Numbered from the stretch's first letter, positions 18,142 to 27,578 are shown. The stretch: 64,000 bases of DNA from CAVVSQ01 sp963848825 (GCA_963848825.1 CAWKFA010000001.1:1-64000), one strand, 5' to 3'. A program made the numbers and translations. The notes: generated by a model not told the origin, from the sequence alone.

Positions 18142-19942
18142 CGGATGGCAGCAGCATCTCGTCGTAGCACGCCAGCCTTCGGCGGTCGCGGCGGTCGCGG
18201 ATCGGGTTGCCGCGGCTTCGGAGCGGCGTTCGCCCGCTCGGCGCCGGCGAACTGCCTCCTATATCCTTGCGCGCCGTCGTATGCGGCTGGCGGCTGGACG
18301 TCGATTTCGGGGACGGTCGCGGCGGCTCGACCTCCTGTGACGGCGGATTTCCACGCGTGGCTCCGAGGGTGGCGCTGGTTGATCGGCCTCCGTTCCTCAC
18401 CTGGCCGCACGTCGAGGAGATGGCGTGCTGTGTCTGCTGCCCGACAGCGCCTCGGTCGATTTCACCAGGCCGGCCGACATGGCAGCCTACGTGCTTGACC
18501 TGTCGTGCGCCTTGGTGACTGACCTGGTGGCCGGCCGTCGGACCGACGACTTCAGGACCGAGTTCGATCCCTACTGGGCGCGCGAGCGACACCGGGCGCA
18601 CCGAAGCTCCGTAGCCTCCTGACGCTGGCACCGCCCAACCGCCGTATCGCCGTCTGGCGCGGCCGCCGCTTTTACCTCCTCGGCGAGGACGAGAGGGCCA
18701 TCTCCGACTGGATGGGGAACAGGTTCCAGTCCAGGGGTCGTGGACACGGGTCACGGAAATCGGCCTTCTCCTGTGGCTGGATAAAGCGCTACTGCCTCGC
18801 GAATACCCCAGCAAGGCGGCCGACGTACGCCGTATGGCACAGTCCTGCGGTGCCGAAGATTTGCTCGACAAACTGGTCATGGAAGACTCAAAGCGACATC
18901 TTGGTCGCGATGGCCGCCAATACGCATGAACGGCCCCTGCTTGGCGGGCGTGACGATCAACCAGCCGTCAGACAATCGCGGCACCGCCGCCCTAACCCAC
19001 GGGTTCCGCCCGGGCAAGGTTCCTAGAAAACTGTTGGTGTCTCGTTATCTGGGAGGTACCTCCGTGCTGCGATCGGCGGTCGAACGTGCAGACGCTCCTT
19101 GGGTGCATGGCCGTGGGCAGGATCCCGAGGTTCGCGCGGCTACACGCGGCGAAGGTGGTGGTCCTCGGCTGCGGGTCGCGTCGGCGCCCGGTCGCGCTTG
19201 CAGTTGGCCGCTGCCGGCGTCGGCCAACTCTTGCTCGTTGATCCCGATCAGCTCAAAGTGGGCCAACGTCGGCCGCCACCCCCTCGGGGCGGCTAACGTC
19301 GATCACTATAAATCATCGGCGCTCGCCGAGCGAATCCTCTCCAGCTACCCCCACGCCCTCGGCGTCGTTAGCCTGACCTGTAAGTGGCAGGACGTTGGCA
19401 AGGAACGCCTTCGTCTCATGGAAGAGGCCGATTTGGTGATCAGTGCAATGGGCGACTGGGCTGCTGAAGGCGCGCTCAATGAATGGCACATCCGTTGCCG
19501 GAAGGGGATTGTAGTTTATGGTTGGACAGAGGCCCATGCTTGCGCTGGACATGGCGTAGCCATCCGGCCGGACTGGGGCTGCCTTCAGTGCGGTTTCACT
19601 CACGACGGGCTGCCGCACCTTCGCGTCACGAACTGGCCCCAGGGCGAGACCGTCCAGCATGAGCCTGCGTGCGGTGCCATCTATCAGCCGTACGGCCCCG
19701 TCGAACTCGGCCATGTCGTTTCCGTCATTGCCGAGCTGGCTATCGACTGCGTGTTAGGGCGAGTGAGTCGTGCATCCCACCGGATTTGGGCGGCCCGGCG
19801 TCCGATGCTGGAGGGGTTGGGTGGGGTCTGGACGCCAGAATGGGCTACCATCGCGGGCAGCCGCGCCGGCGGCGGCTTCGTCGAGGAGAGGGAGTGGCCT
19901 CGGTCTAGCTCCTGCATCGAGTGCAAGGCTGGTACGGAATGA
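18134..19942 (+). CDS. cap2: CBASS Cap2, E2-E1 ubiquitin-like ligase fusion, frameshifted
   Basis: About 600 residues after repairing several indels (clustered at 18170-18600, 18720-18930 and 19100-19290). The N-terminal E2-like domain shows PRVALVDRPPFLTWPHVEE and the likely active-site cysteine in GVLCLLPDSASVDF. A linker follows (RRIAVWRGRRFYLLGEDE). The E1/ThiF adenylation domain has VVVLGCGS, LLLVDPDQL, ADLVISAMGDW and the cysteine-bearing WTEAHACAGHG and GCLQCGFTH. Cap2 conjugates the CD-NTase C-terminus to targets to prime signalling. It starts at the ATG overlapping the CD-NTase stop and overlaps Cap3 by ATGA, so the operon is translationally coupled. Confidence 0.85.
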
Positions 19943-20415
19943 TCCAGTACTCCATTGGCGCGTCGGGCCAAGTGGTCGTCTTGACCGATGCCGCCTTGAC
20001 CTACCTCGCGGCTAGCCGCCAATTAGGGCGGTCGCAGCCCGAGGCCGGCGGTCAACTCTTTGCCCGGTTCGACGGACCAAGGATCATTGTAGCGGAGGCC
20101 ACGGGGCCTCGGCACACCGACCGCCGCACGCGTACATCCTATCTGCCCGATCGTGCTGCGGAGCAGAGGGAGATCGTAGAGCGTCACACTTGCGGACTGA
20201 ATTACGTCGGCGACTGGCACACGCACCCAGATTCTGTGCCCAAACCATCTCCTAGGGACTTGGCCAGCATGGCTGAGTGCGTGACGAAGTCTGCACACGC
20301 TCTGAATGGCTTCCTACTGGTCATCGTCGGCCAAGCGGATGCACCTACCGGCCTGCATGTTTCGATCCACGACAAACAGGGTTGTTATCCGCTCGCGCCG
20401 GACGTCACAGAGTGA
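19939..20415 (+). CDS. cap3: CBASS Cap3, JAB/JAMM isopeptidase
   Basis: An intact 158-residue protein. The JAMM zinc motif is complete: catalytic Glu in EAGGQLFARF, then GDWHTHPDSVPKPSPRDL (H-x-H and the serine-aspartate pair). Cap3 removes Cap2-made conjugates, which restrains the CBASS response. The ATG overlaps the Cap2 stop (ATGA). It is the only CBASS gene here without a frameshift, and its presence with Cap2 defines a type II system. Confidence 0.9.
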   Translation: MIQYSIGASGQVVVLTDAALTYLAASRQLGRSQPEAGGQLFARFDGPRIIVAEATGPRHTDRRTRTSYLPDRAAEQREIVERHTCGLNYVGDWHTHPDSVPKPSPRDLASMAECVTKSAHALNGFLLVIVGQADAPTGLHVSIHDKQGCYPLAPDVTE

Positions 20416-20916
20416 AAATCAGATCGGCTGAACAGCATTCCACCCGACCTTCCGCAAAAACCCGAATGGCACATACACTTTCAGGACCGATATGAAATGC
20501 TGAAGCAAAATCATGTCTAATCTTGGTTTTAGGGCGACTTTGAAAAAGGGTTACAATACTGGTGTATCTATCACTATAGTCAATCAAATAATATTTGAAA
20601 ATGAGCTTGTTATTGTTCCAATGTGGCGACCGGAGGGGTTGGCGCAGTGTCCCACATCAACAATGCCACGCGACTGCATCCATAACCTTCCTACCTGCCG
20701 GAGCCGAGAGCCGTTACGAATGCCACTGGCCCAAGCCTTGGTCTCAGAAACCTAGATACATCACCAAACTGGCTGTCAGAGCCATTTTCCGCGGGACATC
20801 CGCGTGTTTTTCTGTTACCATAGCACTATGGAAATATATAGATGAATGTCTTATATGTCGCACCTAGACTCAGACGAACCTTCGGCGCATTTCCTGAAAA
20901 GCAACTGCGAGGAGTT
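20416..20916. other. Intergenic region after CBASS
   Basis: About 500 bp with no supported gene. Small open frames lack domains. Position 20766-20788 carries the second copy of the conserved inverted repeat. GCGGGACATCCGCG just after it could form a short hairpin. Confidence 0.4.
20766..20788. repeat. Inverted repeat motif, copy 2
   Basis: AAACTGGC and GCCATTTT arms around TGTCAGA, followed by CC. It matches the copy at 15204-15226 at 21 of 23 positions and lies about 130 bp upstream of another small helix-turn-helix gene. Confidence 0.6.
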
Positions 20917-21192
20917 ATGCTCGCGTCCGTCCTTCAGAAACGCCAGCTCGATCAAGCTCTCAACGCCAAAGAATTCGCCGTCTGCGCTGGCATCTCGTAT
21001 TCGACGGCCCGCAGCTGGTTCCACATCCCAGGTTTTCCTGTCATTCGTGGCCTTGTGTTTTGGCAGGATTTCGTTCAATGGCGCGGTCGACAGGGTGGAT
21101 TAACAGCACCGGTGTCGCAGGCCGATCCAGCGACGGTCAACGCCCTTTCTGTACTGCCATCGCGAGCCGCCCAGCTCTTGCTCGATTCTTGA
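20917..21192 (+). CDS. Small excisionase/AlpA-like DNA-binding protein
   Basis: A 91-residue protein from the ATG at 20917, preceded by GAGGAG with short spacing. The N-terminal half has the helix-turn-helix pattern LNAKEFAVCAGISYSTARSW followed by FHIPGFPVIRGLVFWQDFVQW, as in excisionase-type winged helices. The C-terminus is featureless. It lies between CBASS and the first tRNA-like att repeat, so an excisionase or element regulator is likely. An in-frame extension to 20842 is open but has no ribosome site. Confidence 0.6.
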   Translation: MLASVLQKRQLDQALNAKEFAVCAGISYSTARSWFHIPGFPVIRGLVFWQDFVQWRGRQGGLTAPVSQADPATVNALSVLPSRAAQLLLDS

Positions 21193-21273
21193 TCCTTCAT
21201 TCGTCCACGTGATACGCTCGAATCATTGCTCCTGTTTCGTCGTCCTTTACTGCACATTTACTACACGACCATC

Positions 21274-21321
21274 TAACCCATTGATTTATAATGGAAGGGG
21301 TGAAGGGAATCGAACCCTCGT
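21274..21321. repeat. 48-bp direct repeat, tRNA 3'-end-like att site, copy 1
   Basis: On the minus strand this reads GAGGGTTCGATTCCCTTC then ACCCCTTCCA, i.e. a T-arm and 3' acceptor of a tRNA. No anticodon or D arm follows. It matches 24759-24806 with about four differences and is a probable attachment-site remnant. Confidence 0.65.
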
Positions 21322-21421
21322 GATTTACCACCGGACATACATGCGGACATTTGATAGGTTGCTTTGCCGCTTGCATTGCAAGTAAATCTATGACATACAA
21401 GACATAGTCGTAAAAGCAGGG

Positions 21422-22640
21422 ATGGACATAGCTCCGGACATGGTAAGGGTCAGAGATCGCGGCGAAACCATAGATGCAATGGATCCCTTGTTGCTAAGCG
21501 AAAGCTGCAACATACGAGGCAGGCTAACCGATCTCGCCCTGGAGCTTGCTCAAAAGTCAGCCGGATTCCGACGGAGCCTTCCGCCCACGCTTTTGACATC
21601 GCTCGCCGACCTAGTCCGTTCGATGAATTGCTATTACAGCAATCTCATCGAGGGCCATGCCACGCATCCCATCGACATCGAGAGAGCCCTTAAGAGCGAC
21701 TACAGCTCAGACAAAACCAAGCGGAACCTGCAACTGGAAGCAAAAGCACATATCACCATTCAGAAATGGATCGACACGGGAAACGTAACCGGTTGCGCTG
21801 CAACCGCCGAAGCAATTCGCGACATTCACCGCCGCTTCTACGAAGCCATGCCGAACGATCTTACCTGGGTCGATGATCCCATCACCAAAGAACAGCTGCG
21901 TATTATACCGGGCGCATTGCGCCATCGTGACGTAAGGGTGGGGCGGCATGTCAGCATCAGCCCTGGCCCGTGCCGCGATTCATGAAGCGATTTGAGGAGA
22001 TATTCAGTAACCTCGGCAAGGCGGAAGCCGTGCTTGCTATGGCAGCTGCACATCATCGCCTCGTTTGGATACATCCCTTTCTGGATGGCAATGGGCGAGT
22101 CGCGCGGCTTATGTCCCACGCCATGCTTCTTGAGCTATTGGATACCGGCTCGTTATGGTCAATTGCGCGGGGGCTCGCACGCAACGTACAGGCTTACAAA
22201 ACGCATCTGGCAAGTTGCGACATGGGACGACGCAATGATCTGGATGGCCGCGCGCGCTAAGCGAAGAAGCGCTTGCTGCCTTCACGGAGTTCTATCTGAT
22301 GACCTGCCTTGACCAAGTGGATTTCATGGAGAGGCTGGTGCATCCGGATCATCTGCGAATGCGGATTATGATATGGGCCGAGGAGGAAATACGGCTTGGC
22401 AATATTCCGCCAAGCAGCAACCGCATTTTTGATGCGTTTCTTTATCGTGGAGAGCTGCCTCGCGGAGAGGTCGGCAGTGTTCTCGGTGTCGGAGAACGTC
22501 AGGGGCGTCGTGTGGTTGCCGCACTGATCGAGAAAGATGTCATCACTTCCTCAGGCCATAACACGCCGATAAGGCTGGCATTCCCGGCATCTTTGGCGTC
22601 GCGATGGATGCCGGGACTGTTTCCTGACAAAACGGATTAG
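21422..22640 (+). CDS. Fic-domain AMPylase with N-terminal inhibitory motif, frameshifted
   Basis: About 400 residues in three frames (shifts near 21945 and 22235). The N-terminal part contains the inhibitory-helix signature SNLIEGHATHP, i.e. S-x-x-x-E-G. The catalytic Fic motif HPFLDGNGRVAR is complete at about 22070-22105. The C-terminal part (from about 22300) is a winged-helix-like domain with LPRGEVGSVLGVGERQGRRVV. Fic enzymes transfer AMP to protein hydroxyls; such stand-alone proteins with a C-terminal DNA-binding domain are common on mobile elements. It is the first gene after the left att-like repeat. Decay is possible, but the clean residue conservation favours sequencing indels. 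Confidence 0.75.
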
Positions 22641-22990
22641 CTCAGGTACCGACGGCTCAATGATTTCTATTAAGATTCGCATCACGCGCATGATGCCGTG
22701 TTTAATTGAAGAGGGTAGCTGGTTCGGACTTTCAATCAAATTCGCAGCAACTTCTTGGTCGGCAGGTGGGCACTCCACGACCTATCCAACACGGTGGCCA
22801 GAGGCGGTTCAGGGAACCGGATAATGCGTTGCCAGGACATGGTGATAAAAAATATCCAAAGTCGTTATTCCTGTATTTTCTGCGGCAGAAGCGTGAAGGA
22901 ACAAAGAAAACGGGGTCGGCACGTTGGTCTCGCGGTTTTGACTCGCTTAGAATTATGTGTCGCCAGGAAAACTTAACCGGAGAAACCGCA
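22641..22990. other. Intergenic stretch after Fic gene
   Basis: About 350 bp. An open frame continues into the next gene, but its residues before position 22991 show no domain and lack a good ribosome site. It probably holds the promoter of the 22991 gene. Confidence 0.4.
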
Positions 22991-23743
22991 ATGCCACGCA
23001 CATTCGATTTTGTACCCAAGGATGACGCAAAAACTCGCAACGGCGCAGAAGCCAAGGTCTTCGGCACCCCGCTCGCGGATGCCCAAGAATACGGCAACCT
23101 CGTGGGTGACATCGCCGGCGATGCGAAGATCCGCGTCGTGTTCAACCAGCCGTTCTCGAAGATGGTCGATTTGTGTCCTATTACCATCATGGCAGAAAGC
23201 TCCCTGCATCGAACCACGGTCCGGCTCGCCAAAAACATAATTGACTATTCCGAATGCAAGGTGTTCAAAACGCGGGAAGGAACGGGCCTGAAAATATTTG
23301 AACTCGTCGCCAAGACGGCCCAGCGGTTGAAATTCACGAACATCCAGGCCGAAGGTCGCAAATGCAACAGCCAGACGAAGCCTGAATTGAATTCGTGGGG
23401 ACACGTCACGTATCCCGGCTACGGCTTCGATCAAAAACTTCCGGACAATCTTCGGAACAAGTTGATGAAGAGCATCGCCGAAAAATTCACCCATGCTCTG
23501 CCTCTTAACGACGACCCCGAAGGTCGCAAGGAGTGGAAGAAGAGCGGCGACACGCTCGGCAAGTTGCTCTTCGATCTCACCGCCGAGAGCCCTTCCTGGA
23601 AGCGGCTCGAAAAAGCCATTGCCGAGCAGGCAGCTAAGGAGGCAGCAAAGGCAGCACACTCCGCGGCTGCCCAGCAACCCGCCCCAATGGCTCAAGAAGT
23701 TCCGGCTCAAACGGCCGCACCGGCCCCGAAATCCGCGTCGTAG
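22991..23743 (+). CDS. Hypothetical protein, 250 aa, Ala/Pro-rich tail
   Basis: An intact frame starting MPRTFDFVPKDDAKTRNG. The body is mixed alpha/beta (KIRVVFNQPFSKMVDLCPI, GLKIFELVAKTAQRLKF) and includes a Cys/Lys region ECKVFKTREG. The last 40 residues are low-complexity Ala/Pro/Gln. No signal peptide, membrane segment or catalytic motif was recognised. It lies between two att-like repeats together with Fic and another unknown gene, so it is cargo of a small integrated cassette. Function unknown. Confidence 0.65.
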   Translation: MPRTFDFVPKDDAKTRNGAEAKVFGTPLADAQEYGNLVGDIAGDAKIRVVFNQPFSKMVDLCPITIMAESSLHRTTVRLAKNIIDYSECKVFKTREGTGLKIFELVAKTAQRLKFTNIQAEGRKCNSQTKPELNSWGHVTYPGYGFDQKLPDNLRNKLMKSIAEKFTHALPLNDDPEGRKEWKKSGDTLGKLLFDLTAESPSWKRLEKAIAEQAAKEAAKAAHSAAAQQPAPMAQEVPAQTAAPAPKSAS

Positions 23744-23924
23744 CGAATTTCTAACAACCCCCGATGCTCAGACCGCCCGGCTCATTTCCGGGTCGCTTTC
23801 TGTTCCATAGCGACAAAGGAACTTTCGACACAGTCACCGTATCTAGCCACCCATTGCGACTTTGAAGCCGCGTTCACTTTTGATGTGCAATATGCAAAAA
23901 TATCTACCTACCGGAGGCCCTCCC

Positions 23925-24629
23925 ATGCCCGCACCATTCCCTGTCAGCAAATTCGTCGACTTCAACACCGGCAAAGTTTTTCTACCTCCAATGCAGTTGT
24001 TCGACCAACACAAGGGGATATGGACACTCGACGACTACATCGATTTCTTTCGCTGCCACGTTGAGGTCTGGCAGCTCTCACCCGCCGTCGAGATGCTGAA
24101 GCAAATCGAATCGCACGACAACCCCTCGGCTTGGTCGCACTCGGCCTTCGGACTTCTCTACATCCTAACACCATATTTCGAAATGGTGGGGAAGATCCTG
24201 AACCCGGACGGCAAGGCGTGGAAGACGAGCCCCGACGACTTTAACCGAGGCTTCTGCGACATTTACCCAAAATTGCCGATATCCCAGCGAATCCCCGGCA
24301 CGACATCCTTTCATGACAACGCCTTCCCTCTGGTCGGTCAACTCCGCGAACGGATGCGAAACGGTCTCTTCCATCTCGGCTCGCCGAAGCGTTTTTTCGA
24401 CATTCACAACAAAGATGGCTACGCGCATGACTTCGAGGTGCAGCCAGTCGGAAGCGGCCCCGATGACCCAGCTCCGCTTCTTCTTCATCTCGCCAACCCA
24501 CATCGGATGACGCGGACGATCGTCCAGCATTTCGGGCAGTTCGTAGAGCGGTTACGCGACCCCGCTAACGAAGCGATGCGAGACAAGTTTAAGGAGTTCG
24601 CGGACGACTTCCACGATCCTAATAACTAG
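23925..24629 (+). CDS. Hypothetical protein, 234 aa
   Basis: The ATG at 23925 is preferred for the GGAGG site 8 nt upstream; an in-frame open extension reaches 23862. A soluble, aromatic-rich protein (WTLDDYIDFFRCHVEVWQLS, FGLLYILTPYFEMVGKI, LRERMRNGLFHLG). The central R-x4-N-G-x-F-H stretch and helical context recall proteins with a HEPN-like helical fold, but the canonical R-x4-6-H motif cannot be assigned with certainty. It is the last gene before the second att-like repeat. Function unknown. Confidence 0.6.
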   Translation: MPAPFPVSKFVDFNTGKVFLPPMQLFDQHKGIWTLDDYIDFFRCHVEVWQLSPAVEMLKQIESHDNPSAWSHSAFGLLYILTPYFEMVGKILNPDGKAWKTSPDDFNRGFCDIYPKLPISQRIPGTTSFHDNAFPLVGQLRERMRNGLFHLGSPKRFFDIHNKDGYAHDFEVQPVGSGPDDPAPLLLHLANPHRMTRTIVQHFGQFVERLRDPANEAMRDKFKEFADDFHDPNN

Positions 24630-24758
24630 CGGCCGCCACGTTAATCTCGCCCACAATCCGACCGTGCACACAGCACTTGAAAAGGTGTTTGATGTGGCAT
24701 TGCAGCCAACGTGATGTGTTCCGCGTTATTTTACTTGCAGTTTGCTTGCACTCACCTG

Positions 24759-24806
24759 TAACCTATTGATTTATAATGGAGCGGGTGAAGGGAATTGAAC
24801 CCTCGT
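24759..24806. repeat. 48-bp direct repeat, tRNA-Gly-like 3' end att site, copy 2
   Basis: On the minus strand it reads GAGGGTTCAATTCCCTTC then ACCCGCTCCA, resembling the 3' end of a tRNA-Gly. It is a near-copy of 21274-21321 and lies about 95 bp upstream of the tyrosine recombinase, the usual place for an attachment site. Confidence 0.7.
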
Positions 24807-24901
24807 TTCCAGATAAGTGATTTTTAGTGGTTTTGAATGCTTTTTTTCGTTGAAAAATTGAGGCATTCGGTTTATGGTTACTTGCACTACTTGCACTTGC
24901 T

Positions 24902-25933
24902 ATGGCCTACCTTTATCGCAAAAAACGCTCTCCGTTTTGGTATGTCGTCTTTTTTGACGGCCAAAAGAAGGAGGTTCACCGATCAACCGGCCTGCGTGCC
25001 GATGATCCCAATGACACGGCCAAAGCCAAAGCTTTGCGGGCTGAACTGGAGGCAAAGGAACACCATCGCGCGCCCGTCGTCAACAGTGAAGGTTGGGATT
25101 CATGGGTTCCAAAATACCTGGAACGGCACTGCGATACTAAGGCGACGCTCACACGTTACGCCGGTAACTGGAAATGGCTATCGCTCTGGTTACAAACCCA
25201 ACGCCTGCACTCCCCACGCGCCCTCACCTACCGCAACGCCCTTGAATACATCGACTGGCGTACGACCTTCAAGAAAAAATCCGGCAAGGTGGCGGGGCGC
25301 AACACGGCCGTTATGGAATTGAAACTCCTTGCCATGATAATGGGTGAGGCAGTGCGCCTTGGTCATGTCGATGCCAACCCGCTGGTCAGCCTCAAGCTGC
25401 GTCGGGACAAGTCTGCCAAAAAGCCGGAATTGACGGACAAGGAAATCGTCGAGATCCGCGAAGCTCTGAAATCTGAGCCCGAGTGGATGCAAGTCGCTTT
25501 TGACATTTCGCTGCATACTGGGTGCAGGCTACGGGAAACACGGCTGCCGCTGAATTGCTTGGACTTCGACGAGGACAAAATCACCTTCCCGTCCCCCAAA
25601 GGCGGCGAAGATCGAGCATTTTCGATTCCCATGCCGTCCGCGCTGCGTCCACTGCTCAAGCATTTCAGCAAGGCCAAGCGCCAGTTTACCGTCGAATTTC
25701 CATTCCAGCCGTCGCGTCGCTGGCAGCAGTTCTTTATCAAGATCAAAAAGCCGCATCTATGTTTTCACTGCCTGCGCGTAACCTATGTCAACCGCTTACG
25801 CCGGTCCGGCGTACCGCGCGAAGCGGCGATGCGGCTGGTGAATCATTCGTCGGAACTGGTGCACCAGATTTACCAGCGTGAGAAAATCGAGGACGTAGAA
25901 AAATGGCGCGACGCCGTGCATTTTCCGGAGTAA
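24902..25933 (+). CDS. Tyrosine recombinase/integrase
   Basis: Intact, 343 residues. The N-terminal Arm/SAM-like domain covers about 1-165 (SPFWYVVFFDGQKKEVHRST). The catalytic domain has all conserved residues: Arg in HTGCRLRE, the H-x-x-R box FHCLR, His in LVNHSSELV and Tyr in IYQRE about 17 residues before the end. Such integrases insert elements at tRNA 3' ends, and an att-like tRNA fragment lies immediately upstream. Start ATGGCCTACC at 24902. It probably belongs to an element extending rightwards from the second repeat. Confidence 0.9.
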   Translation: MAYLYRKKRSPFWYVVFFDGQKKEVHRSTGLRADDPNDTAKAKALRAELEAKEHHRAPVVNSEGWDSWVPKYLERHCDTKATLTRYAGNWKWLSLWLQTQRLHSPRALTYRNALEYIDWRTTFKKKSGKVAGRNTAVMELKLLAMIMGEAVRLGHVDANPLVSLKLRRDKSAKKPELTDKEIVEIREALKSEPEWMQVAFDISLHTGCRLRETRLPLNCLDFDEDKITFPSPKGGEDRAFSIPMPSALRPLLKHFSKAKRQFTVEFPFQPSRRWQQFFIKIKKPHLCFHCLRVTYVNRLRRSGVPREAAMRLVNHSSELVHQIYQREKIEDVEKWRDAVHFPE

Positions 25934-26127
25934 CGATTACCTCGATGGCCGCTTCCAGCCGCATGTGTGGGGCCGCTTCCAGCCGAGTGCGTGGTTTGTT
26001 AATCCGTGTCCGGCCGTACTTCGGTTGACCTGATAGGCGTAATACAGGTCTGCTACGGGCTCGTACCAGGTCTGTCTCACCCAGTCTTTTCACAAGGAAT
26101 GTACTCGCACTTCCACGCCCACATAGA

Positions 26128-27078
26128 CTACCCTCTCACGTCTGCTGCACAGCCCTTTGCCGTGGCAACGGCCTCCAGGGACGTGAAGTCCACCACGCGG
26201 CCATCCTGCATTACCACTTCTCGTTGTTCTCGCCTTTCACCGGCGGATTTATATCTCTTGGATTTTTTCTTGCGAGACCAACACGAACCTCGTTCAAATG
26301 CGAGAAGTTCGTTCGGTCCATCGCCTTTGACATGTGGCAGCAAGCACTGCCTTTTCACCTTCCGTTGAGTTTTGAATATCTCCAGCATCCAGCTCATGGA
26401 AGGCCTGCCAAGATGAACTCGATGGGTATAGGCATGACTCCACATCACCAATTGATTGGGCGAATGGAATCGCTGACGGTGTACCTGGAACCACCACATG
26501 GCAAACGGTAGCAATTTCAATGACTGTTTCCCAACAATCCTTCCCTCGTTCCACCGATGCAGGCATTGCAAATTGGCGTCGTTTAGGACACAGGTTTCCA
26601 TTGCTAGCGGAATCCGCGTCAAGGTCAGTTCCTGGTCGCGCACCATTTGTACCAGGGTTTGCATCGTATCGAGCGTATCGTCGAGCCGCTTCAACGAAAA
26701 CAAATGGTCCCTAGGCGCACGACCAGCCGACGCATTCGGCGTTATGGCAGCAAGCCTCGACTGAAAGTCACGGTCGGTTTCGGACCACAGCAGAATCAAG
26801 TCGCCATGCGTGATCGTGCTGTCCTCGTGAGCGATTTCGTCCAGTTTATTGACGAGGAGAATGTCAATCTTCTCACCGGGTTTGCGTAATGGTCCCCGTA
26901 TCATTGCGGATTGACGTGAAGCCGAACGCTGGAGTCGCTCGATGGGTCCCCCGTCGATTTCTTCCCAGAGCTTTCTCCGCACATCCAGCGGCAGCGGGTC
27001 GTGTACGACAATTACATCCAGGTCAGCTGGCGTCAATGCCCCTCGGGCATATGAACCAAACACATAGAACTCTCGCAC
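26128..27078 (-). CDS. Nucleotidyltransferase (MNT-type) domain protein
   Basis: 316 residues in this frame. The active-site pattern is at its N-terminus: FYVFGSYARGALTPADLDVIVV, i.e. G-S-x-x-R-G with the D-x-D ligands. The reading frame stays open upstream (ALPVRV before REF), and the true start probably lies beyond an indel near 27100-27110, where MAQIIDSG is in another frame. The remainder is helical, with a basic Cys/Trp-containing C-terminus (RGSCWSRKKKSKRYKSAGER). MNT-type enzymes often act as the antitoxin or modifier partner of HEPN toxins, or as tRNA/aminoglycoside nucleotidyltransferases; here the role is unknown. It lacks the CD-NTase surroundings. Downstream of an XRE regulator. 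Confidence 0.65.
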   Translation of the reverse strand: MREFYVFGSYARGALTPADLDVIVVHDPLPLDVRRKLWEEIDGGPIERLQRSASRQSAMIRGPLRKPGEKIDILLVNKLDEIAHEDSTITHGDLILLWSETDRDFQSRLAAITPNASAGRAPRDHLFSLKRLDDTLDTMQTLVQMVRDQELTLTRIPLAMETCVLNDANLQCLHRWNEGRIVGKQSLKLLPFAMWWFQVHRQRFHSPNQLVMWSHAYTHRVHLGRPSMSWMLEIFKTQRKVKRQCLLPHVKGDGPNELLAFERGSCWSRKKKSKRYKSAGERREQREVVMQDGRVVDFTSLEAVATAKGCAADVRG

Positions 27079-27312
27079 GCGAACTGGTAGCGCCCGGAAT
27101 CAATGATCTGCGCCATCCTGACAAGCTTTCGTGTGGCTTCTGAGCGCTCCACAAATGCCTCGATACTGAAGTAGGGTGAAAAAAACCAAGTTTGTTCGGT
27201 CGTACAATGCAGCCGAAACACATTCGTCGTGCGTAACGAATTCCCGAATGGGGCGAGAAACGTTCCGTCCCGCCAGCCAGCAAATGGGCGGCCTTGAAAA
27301 GCCACTCCAGTC

Positions 27313-27551
27313 TTACCCTTGCAGAAAACGAGCGAAAGCTTTGGCTGGGTCCACGCCACAGCACACGGCCCATCTGATGAATTCCGTTAAATCCACACGC
27401 CGATTGGCCGTTTCGCAATTGTAAATCCAGCTCTGCGGCTTTTTCATCTTGTCACCAAGCTGTCGCTGCGTCAGCCCGGCCTCCTCGCGAGCCTGCGCAT
27501 AAAAATTGGCACGGGCCGGTATTCGCGTGCATGTTGGGACTTGGTCGACAT
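27313..27551 (-). CDS. XRE-family helix-turn-helix regulator, one frameshift
   Basis: About 79 residues. MSTKSQHAREYR is in one frame and, after an indel near 27515, ARANFYAQAREEAGLTQRQL in another, then KPQSWIYNCETANRRVDLTE and a tail ending AKAFARFLQG. This is the classic XRE/Cro pattern. It lies just upstream of the nucleotidyltransferase gene and downstream of a perfect palindrome (27579-27597), its likely operator. Probably an autoregulated small operon. Confidence 0.65.
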
Positions 27552-27578
27552 TGACACGATTATCGGGTCAAGTCATCT

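Noticed and set aside
17846..18880. A 344-codon leftward open frame opposite the CD-NTase/Cap2 junction
   Set aside because: It is Arg/Ser/Pro-rich and has no domain. The opposite strand carries recognisable CD-NTase and Cap2 residues, so it is a high-GC shadow.
21274..21400. A complete tRNA gene on the minus strand
   Set aside because: Only the T-arm and acceptor 3' end are present. The expected 5' acceptor, D arm and anticodon arm do not follow, here or at 24759-24806.
26128..27078. A second CBASS CD-NTase
   Set aside because: The active-site context (GSYARG...DLDV at the very N-terminus) is of the MNT type and no CBASS effector or Cap gene is adjacent.
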